A stretch of 64,000 nt of DNA, taken from the NCBI RefSeq assembly GCF_004368785.1, contig NZ_SODM01000006.1, forward strand, positions 186,001 to 250,000, given 5' to 3'. The DNA comes from Flavobacterium sp. 270 (GTDB taxonomy: Bacteria; Bacteroidota; Bacteroidia; Flavobacteriales; Flavobacteriaceae). Of this stretch, positions 60,296-64,000 are shown piece after piece (positions within the stretch are counted from its first letter, which is position 1; every line of letters begins with the position of its first letter). A program made the position numbers and the translations under genes. The notes below the pieces were generated by a model, which saw nothing but the letters and a program-made list of their open reading frames with translations, was not told the origin of the DNA and did no database searches.

Positions 60296-60778
60296 TTATT
60301 TGTATAAGATTACATAGTTTTTTTTGTCACGTTTTAGCTTGCTGAGTACTTTCCAATCAGCATATCCTTTTTTATCGAAGTGCGGAAGATCTTTAAAATT
60401 TTTCCAGTCTCCGCCCCAATTCCAGTTGTATTTGGCGAAAACTTTAACGCATTCCTGCCAATCTGAAATTTGATCGCCATCCCAATCTTTTGCAGTATCC
60501 CATGAAGCCGTTTTTCCGTCAATAATGAGGCAGATGTCTACAGCAAAACCATAATTGTGAATCGATTGTCCACCTTTTGCATTCGTTATTTTTTTTCCTG
60601 GTTTTGTTCTTCCAAAAGCATAAAGGTCTTCCTGTTCCTGAAAAGTTCTGAGCCCTTGCGTAATGCGTACTTTCGCTCTTCCGGTTAAGGCAAGATCGCA
60701 TTCCTCGATAATTTTGGCGACTTCTTCCCTGACCGAAGGATGAAGTAGATCGATGTGTTTTTTTGTTGTTTGATCCAT
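60296..60778 (-). CDS. M15-family peptidoglycan endopeptidase (endolysin)
   Basis: The 160-residue protein without signal peptide has the M15 zinc site: His74 and Asp81 in GGQSIHNYGFAVDI and the distal His133 in LPHFDK. The preceding QGLRTFQEQEDLYAFGR segment carries the conserved Arg44. It is the size of phage L-alanyl-D-glutamate or D-Ala peptidases such as the T5 endolysin type. It is the first gene of the island's transcript, so the lysis genes are at the promoter-proximal end. Release to the periplasm would need the holin at 53459. Confidence 0.92.
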   Translation of the reverse strand: MDQTTKKHIDLLHPSVREEVAKIIEECDLALTGRAKVRITQGLRTFQEQEDLYAFGRTKPGKKITNAKGGQSIHNYGFAVDICLIIDGKTASWDTAKDWDGDQISDWQECVKVFAKYNWNWGGDWKNFKDLPHFDKKGYADWKVLSKLKRDKKNYVILYK

Positions 60779-60827
60779 ATTTGTGAGTATTTATAATTTA
60801 AAATTTGAAGCATAAAAAGCCTTTCCC

Positions 60828-60845
60828 AATTGTTTGAAAACAATT
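60828..60845. promoter_or_regulatory. Palindromic operator candidate 1 upstream of the endolysin
   Basis: AATTGTTT-GA-AAACAATT is a perfect palindrome with 8-bp arms and a 2-bp centre, 50 bp before the endolysin ATG. The size and symmetry fit a dimeric repressor site. Confidence 0.45.
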
Positions 60846-60882
60846 ACGGTATTCATTGAGGGATAAGATTAATTGTGTTTTG

Positions 60883-60922
60883 AAAATTATTTACATCCAA
60901 AAAATAGTTTGTAAATAATTTT
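60883..60922. promoter_or_regulatory. Palindromic operator candidate 2 upstream of the endolysin
   Basis: The 13-bp perfect arms AAAATTATTTACA and TGTAAATAATTTT are separated by 14 nt, 105-145 bp before the endolysin start. The 384-base gap 60779-61162 contains this, the smaller palindrome at 60828 and the terminator at 61104, and no gene. Confidence 0.45.
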
Positions 60923-61103
60923 TAGAAAAGTTCTTTTTTGCCTGAATTCGGATAAAAGCAATTGTTTTAAGAACACTGTAAAAATACGCCGAAATAGCGT
61001 GTTTGAAAAATTAAAACTCTTTATAAGTCAGTAGTTTCAGTATGATTTTTTGAGGTTTTTCTGATTTTGTTTGTGATTTAAAACCAAGATGAGGTATAAA
61101 AAA

Positions 61104-61138
61104 AACACCCGTTTTTCTACTTTAGAAAAACGGGTGTT
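61104..61138 (-). terminator. Terminator of the immunity gene array
   Basis: The 15-bp perfect stem AACACCCGTTTTTCT/AGAAAAACGGGTGTT is followed by a T run on the minus strand, 25 nt past the Imm11-like gene. Confidence 0.9.
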
Positions 61139-61162
61139 GTTGTAGTAAAAAGAAAGTTTTTT

Positions 61163-61963
61163 TTAATTTTTATCAGCTTTAGGAAAATCATTAATGTCTA
61201 AACCATCCATAGAGCTTTTTCCGTTAATGATAATTTCGCGGCCTCCAAATTTATTTAAAAAGCCTAATTCATTTGGTTTGCCATAATCAGATTCAACCTC
61301 GTAAAATGGTGTGATTTCCATTCCTACAATATTGTTGTCTTCAAATAATTGTTTTGATTTTTCTGAAATAATAAAGTATGGAGCTAAATAAATCCAATCT
61401 AATTCTTGATTAATATACATCGATTTATCATATGGAAAAATATCTTCATCTAGTAAACCCAATAGATGTTCTGTTGATTTTATTTCACCCTCTTCGTATT
61501 GCAAAAAAATATCAGTAACAAGATTTAATGCATAAAAACTAGATTTACTGTAGTCTCTATAAGAACTCATAGCCGATTTTATCTGTAAAATATAATAAGG
61601 CAAATCAATGCCTTTCTCTATATTCAAGATAATAGGATAGAATTTATGTTCTGGCAACTCAAGTTGTTCCAGTAGTTTTTTAAGCTTTGAAGAAACAGTA
61701 AAGAATTGAAGCGATTTTTTTTGGTTCGGTTTAATAATAAGAGGATCGTTATAAAAATCAATAGCCTCATATAAAAAATCAGAATTCATTTTTTTCTCAT
61801 GAACATCTCTTGCTAGCCTAAACTGTAACTTATTTATTATATCTGTAAAATCTTCATCTTCCTTATAATTATGTCCGGAAAAAGGCAAATTATCTGATGG
61901 ATCTATAGATTGAGTTCTGTTCATATAGGTTCCGAAGCCTGCTTTTAATGTATATAATTTCAT
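61163..61963 (-). CDS. Imm11/DUF1629-like immunity protein
   Basis: The 266-residue soluble protein contains VSSKLKKLLEQLELPEHKFY followed by YYILQIKSAMSSYRDYSKSS, the order of motifs I associate with the imm11 (DUF1629) family of immunity proteins in polymorphic-toxin loci. Its start overlaps the stop of the YezG-like gene (ATGA), so the two are translationally coupled. It would neutralise a specific toxin; no cognate toxin is visible inside the window. Confidence 0.7.
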   Translation of the reverse strand: MKLYTLKAGFGTYMNRTQSIDPSDNLPFSGHNYKEDEDFTDIINKLQFRLARDVHEKKMNSDFLYEAIDFYNDPLIIKPNQKKSLQFFTVSSKLKKLLEQLELPEHKFYPIILNIEKGIDLPYYILQIKSAMSSYRDYSKSSFYALNLVTDIFLQYEEGEIKSTEHLLGLLDEDIFPYDKSMYINQELDWIYLAPYFIISEKSKQLFEDNNIVGMEITPFYEVESDYGKPNELGFLNKFGGREIIINGKSSMDGLDINDFPKADKN

Positions 61964-62295
61964 TCTTTTGATAAACGCTCCAATTCGTCAAACAATTCTT
62001 GATCCCAAATAAATTCTAAATTCATTTTTCCGTCAGAAGAAAGTTTGAATTCTATTCTATTCCATCGGTTATTGCCTCCTTCTGTTGTTATCTCATGAAG
62101 TTCTTTCACTGTTTTATAAATACTATAGCCACCGGTATATTCAGAATTTTTTTCATCGCCATCAATAAAATAATTTAGAGAAAAACCACCTGATTTACCA
62201 GTATATTTTATATCCAGAATTGCATAGTCCCAGTTTTCTTCTATTGAATCAACAATACTCTGTCCTATCGCTTGATAAATTTCTTCAATTTTCAT
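61960..62295 (-). CDS. YezG-like (DUF600-type) immunity protein
   Basis: The 111-residue protein reads MKIEEIYQAIGQSIVDSIEE, WDYAILDIKYTGKSGGFSLN and LSSDGKMNLEFIWDQELFDE. The pattern (IYQxIxxxI, a central beta sheet, then GKMxxEFxWDxEL) matches the YezG/DUF600 immunity family, in which the B. subtilis member neutralises the LXG toxin YeeF. It is coupled to the Imm11-like gene downstream and lies 9 bp from the gene upstream. Confidence 0.78.
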   Translation of the reverse strand: MKIEEIYQAIGQSIVDSIEENWDYAILDIKYTGKSGGFSLNYFIDGDEKNSEYTGGYSIYKTVKELHEITTEGGNNRWNRIEFKLSSDGKMNLEFIWDQELFDELERLSKE

Positions 62296-62304
62296 TTTAT
62301 AAAA

Positions 62305-62616
62305 TTAATAAGAACCATCAACCTCAATATATCCTGCTTTTTTACTTATATAAAGCAATTCTAATGTTTCTGCATCAAAATAAGCAAAGCAAAGCATTCC
62401 TTCAAATAATGAAATAATTTCACCATTTTTATCATAAGTTATATTGTCTTCAGTATTGAAAGAGATAATGTAAACTTCTTTTTCGGTTTTTCCATCTCTT
62501 AGTTCTCGTAATTCTTTATCTCGACATCTAAAACCAATATCTTTGTCATATGAAATTACATTTGTTTCTTCTAACCAATTTTTTAATTTTTCAGTTAATT
62601 GTTCTTTAGGATTCAT
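62305..62616 (-). CDS. Small hypothetical protein in the immunity array
   Basis: The 103-residue acidic protein (MNPKEQLTEKLKNWLEETNV, then beta-rich EGMLCFAYFDAETLELLYIS) has a size and charge typical of immunity proteins. I do not recognise the family. It is co-transcribed with the YezG-like gene. Confidence 0.65.
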   Translation of the reverse strand: MNPKEQLTEKLKNWLEETNVISYDKDIGFRCRDKELRELRDGKTEKEVYIISFNTEDNITYDKNGEIISLFEGMLCFAYFDAETLELLYISKKAGYIEVDGSY

Positions 62617-62666
62617 GATTATTTTATTGTGCTTATTTCTTTTGGTAACTTAATAGAATTTAATTT

Positions 62667-62948
62667 TCATAAATTTTCTTTCTTATAAAATATGCACCCA
62701 TATAAAAATTGCGAGCAATAGATTGTAGGAAAACAAGCTATTATAATTTTTATGTAAAATATTTCTCTTTTCATGAGCATGTAAATTATTGCAATTGCAG
62801 AAAATATTAGACTAAAGGAGAATGAAGAAAAAATTAATAAACCTCTTAAACGTCGCTCTAATATATATTCGGGAATATATCATATCGCTATATAAATTAT
62901 AAAAAAAACTATTACGAAAAAAATTAATCGATTTACTCTTGATTGCAT
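62667..62948 (-). pseudogene. Small membrane protein gene interrupted by an in-frame TGA
   Basis: An ATG at 62948 opens a frame of 93 codons ending with TGA at 62667. It is interrupted at codon 23 (62880-62882) by TGA. The reading before it is a hydrophobic helix (RLIFFVIVFFIIYIAI), and after it come two more hydrophobic segments (LLIFSSFSFSLIFSAIAIIY and KIIIACFPTIYCSQFLYG). A TGG to TGA change would explain the break. The continuity of protein-like hydrophobic pattern on both sides supports a decayed gene rather than chance. Confidence 0.6.
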
Positions 62949-62953
62949 GTTTT

Positions 62954-63058
62954 TTATTTTATACAGTTTTTTATATTATGTTCTTCTAACTTCTCTTTTA
63001 ATTTTTGAGGGATTGATATATTACTGTTATAATAATCTTTTTCGATATGGGTAGTTGT
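62954..63058 (-). pseudogene. Orphan C-terminal fragment
   Basis: A 34-codon frame without start codon reads HIEKDYYNSNISIPQKLKEK, then LEEHNIKNCIK and a stop. It lies between the lipoprotein gene and the broken membrane gene. Charged, helix-forming sequence of this kind in an immunity array resembles displaced toxin tips left by recombination. It is too short for a firm identification. Confidence 0.35.
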
Positions 63059-63069
63059 TTAATGAGAAA

Positions 63070-63741
63070 TTATTTTAATTTTTTCACTTTAAATTCAATT
63101 GAAGAAGGGCAGTCTTTAAATGCAACAAAATAATATTCGTTTGTAACTCTTTTTATATAAGAAGATTTTTCAAAATAGTCATTATGCGTACATTTTTGTT
63201 TATCAGTAAATGATTTTGGGATATCAACCCATGTTTTTGCTTTTGTCTTTACATCATAAATGAAGTTTTTATATTCATTATTTTCATCTGTGTATAAAAT
63301 CAATTCATTTTTTAAGTCGAAATCGCCTTTAATACCTGTTAAAACTTCATTGCCAGTTTCTTTATCATACAGCCAAAAATAAGATTTGCTTGTTCCTCCT
63401 CCGTTGCTATGTAAAGCAAAATAATTTTGAAAATCAATTCCTTCATAATATAGACGATAATTTGCAATAAAAGTTTCTGCTAATAAATAGGTTTTATCTT
63501 TTTTGTCATTAATCAATCTAAAATTAATTACTTTTTTGTTTTTATCTAATGCAGGAAAAATAATTAATTTATAGTTTTTTTTAAGATAAGCAGTCTGTGG
63601 TTTTATCGTATCTCCTTTTTCATCAACAAAAATGGTATCTATTGATTTTTCTGTATTTTTTTCTTTGTTAGAAGATTTACTATTATCCATTTTACAACTG
63701 ATAAAGCAAATCAATAGAATTATTAAAGTAATATTTTTCAT
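63070..63741 (-). CDS. Lipoprotein of unknown function, possible immunity protein
   Basis: The start at 63741 (MKNITLIILLICFISCKMDN, lipobox FISC) gives 223 residues; the upstream ATG would put 13 residues before the signal. The mature protein is beta-rich (NYRLYYEGIDFQNYFALHSN, KSYFWLYDKETGNEVLTGIK), consistent with a small propeller or sandwich. It begins 4 bp after the stop of the gene that runs off the window edge, so it is probably the partner of that gene, perhaps a periplasmic immunity protein. Confidence 0.72.
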   Translation of the reverse strand: MKNITLIILLICFISCKMDNSKSSNKEKNTEKSIDTIFVDEKGDTIKPQTAYLKKNYKLIIFPALDKNKKVINFRLINDKKDKTYLLAETFIANYRLYYEGIDFQNYFALHSNGGGTSKSYFWLYDKETGNEVLTGIKGDFDLKNELILYTDENNEYKNFIYDVKTKAKTWVDIPKSFTDKQKCTHNDYFEKSSYIKRVTNEYYFVAFKDCPSSIEFKVKKLK

Positions 63742-63745
63742 TTTT

Positions 63746-64000
63746 TTACAATTTGTGATCCATAAAATATTCCCATGCATACCCTTTATTATTTGGATGC
63801 TCTTTATAAGGCTTCCAAAATATATGTCTTCCTACAACTGCTGTTGCTTTGTTAAGAGTTCTTCCTTCATTGTATTTGCCTGTACCTGTTGTTTTGTAAT
63901 AATCTAAATTTTTTACTTCTTTTGAATCAACCGCAACATCCCAAGTACTATTTTTCTCTTCTCCAAAATCAAAAATATTATAGTAATAGTTTTTTGTTGA
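63746..64000 (-). CDS. C-terminal part of a protein (possible toxin end)
   Basis: The frame is open from the window edge to TAA at 63746 (84 residues). It includes YYYNIFDFGEEKNSTWDVAV, KTTGTGKYNEGRTLNKATAV and a final KGYAWEYFMDHKL. There is no recognisable domain. The 4-bp spacing to a downstream small gene and the immunity array suggest the C-terminus of a polymorphic toxin; this is inference only. Confidence 0.6.
   Translation of the reverse strand, partial: STKNYYYNIFDFGEEKNSTWDVAVDSKEVKNLDYYKTTGTGKYNEGRTLNKATAVVGRHIFWKPYKEHPNNKGYAWEYFMDHKL

Noticed and set aside
60334..60701. Two minus-strand ORFs of about 60 codons inside the endolysin gene
   Set aside because: They are alternative frames of the M15 gene, which has the catalytic motifs in the main frame.
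49227..60778. Complete contractile injection system, T6SS or intact prophage
   Set aside because: No sheath, tube, spike, ATPase, capsid, portal, terminase or integrase gene was found in the window; only baseplate, fibre and lysis functions are supported.

Overview
The window looks like a chromosomal segment of a Flavobacterium (Bacteroidota), close to F. johnsoniae. The reasons are the complete gliding/type IX secretion core gldK-gldL-gldM-gldN followed by a gldN paralogue in the gldO position, the low GC content, promoter -7 boxes of the Bacteroidota form TAnnTTTG, and the flavobacterial order miaB / sigma-54 activator / lptE / TPR protein / secG / groES / groEL. No rRNA, tRNA or CRISPR array was recognised.

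Layout. (1) 1-12.8 kb: mixed metabolic and regulatory genes. These include a DUF3754-type protein (cut by the window edge), a DoxX membrane protein, a LytTR response regulator with its LytS-type histidine kinase, an outer-membrane beta-barrel protein, a SulP anion transporter, an AraC regulator with an SDR oxidoreductase, and a secreted phosphodiesterase. The intergenic DNA here is rich in palindromic repeat families. (2) 12.9-21.0 kb: the minus-strand housekeeping block from miaB down to groEL, interrupted by a GxxExxY gene that is frameshifted and bracketed by 31-bp inverted repeats. (3) 21.4-31.3 kb: topA, an arginase-fold protein that has lost several metal ligands, then gldKLMN and gldO. 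(4) 31.3-44.3 kb: ordinary chromosomal genes (FAD oxidoreductase, DUF983, ABC-F ATPase, App1-like phosphatase, diacylglycerol-kinase-like protein, acetyltransferase, LRR protein, serine hydrolase, AraC regulator).

(5) 44.4-49.1 kb: a compact accessory module. It has a divergent Hsp70-family ATPase and a 95-residue protein resembling the end of GrpE, facing two tandem paralogues with C-terminal membrane anchors. The module is bracketed by two nearly identical terminator hairpins. I do not recognise it as a described system. (6) 49.2-60.8 kb: a minus-strand phage-tail-like island with an M15 endolysin, a lipoprotein, gp25/W-like, tail-X/LysM-like and J-like baseplate proteins, a collar-domain fibre ending in a Hint (intein-like) domain, a holin, and two propeller-like fibre proteins sharing an N-terminal module. 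No capsid, portal, terminase, sheath, tube or integrase gene lies in the window. (7) 61.1-64.0 kb: a run of immunity-type genes (Imm11-like, YezG-like, others), decayed small ORFs and the C-terminus of a larger protein. This looks like a polymorphic-toxin immunity array.

The strongest candidates for something new are the Hsp70/tail-anchored module, the capsid-less baseplate/lysis island with its Hint-terminated fibre, and the degenerate arginase next to the gliding operon. Function statements rest on motif recognition by eye; no database search was run.
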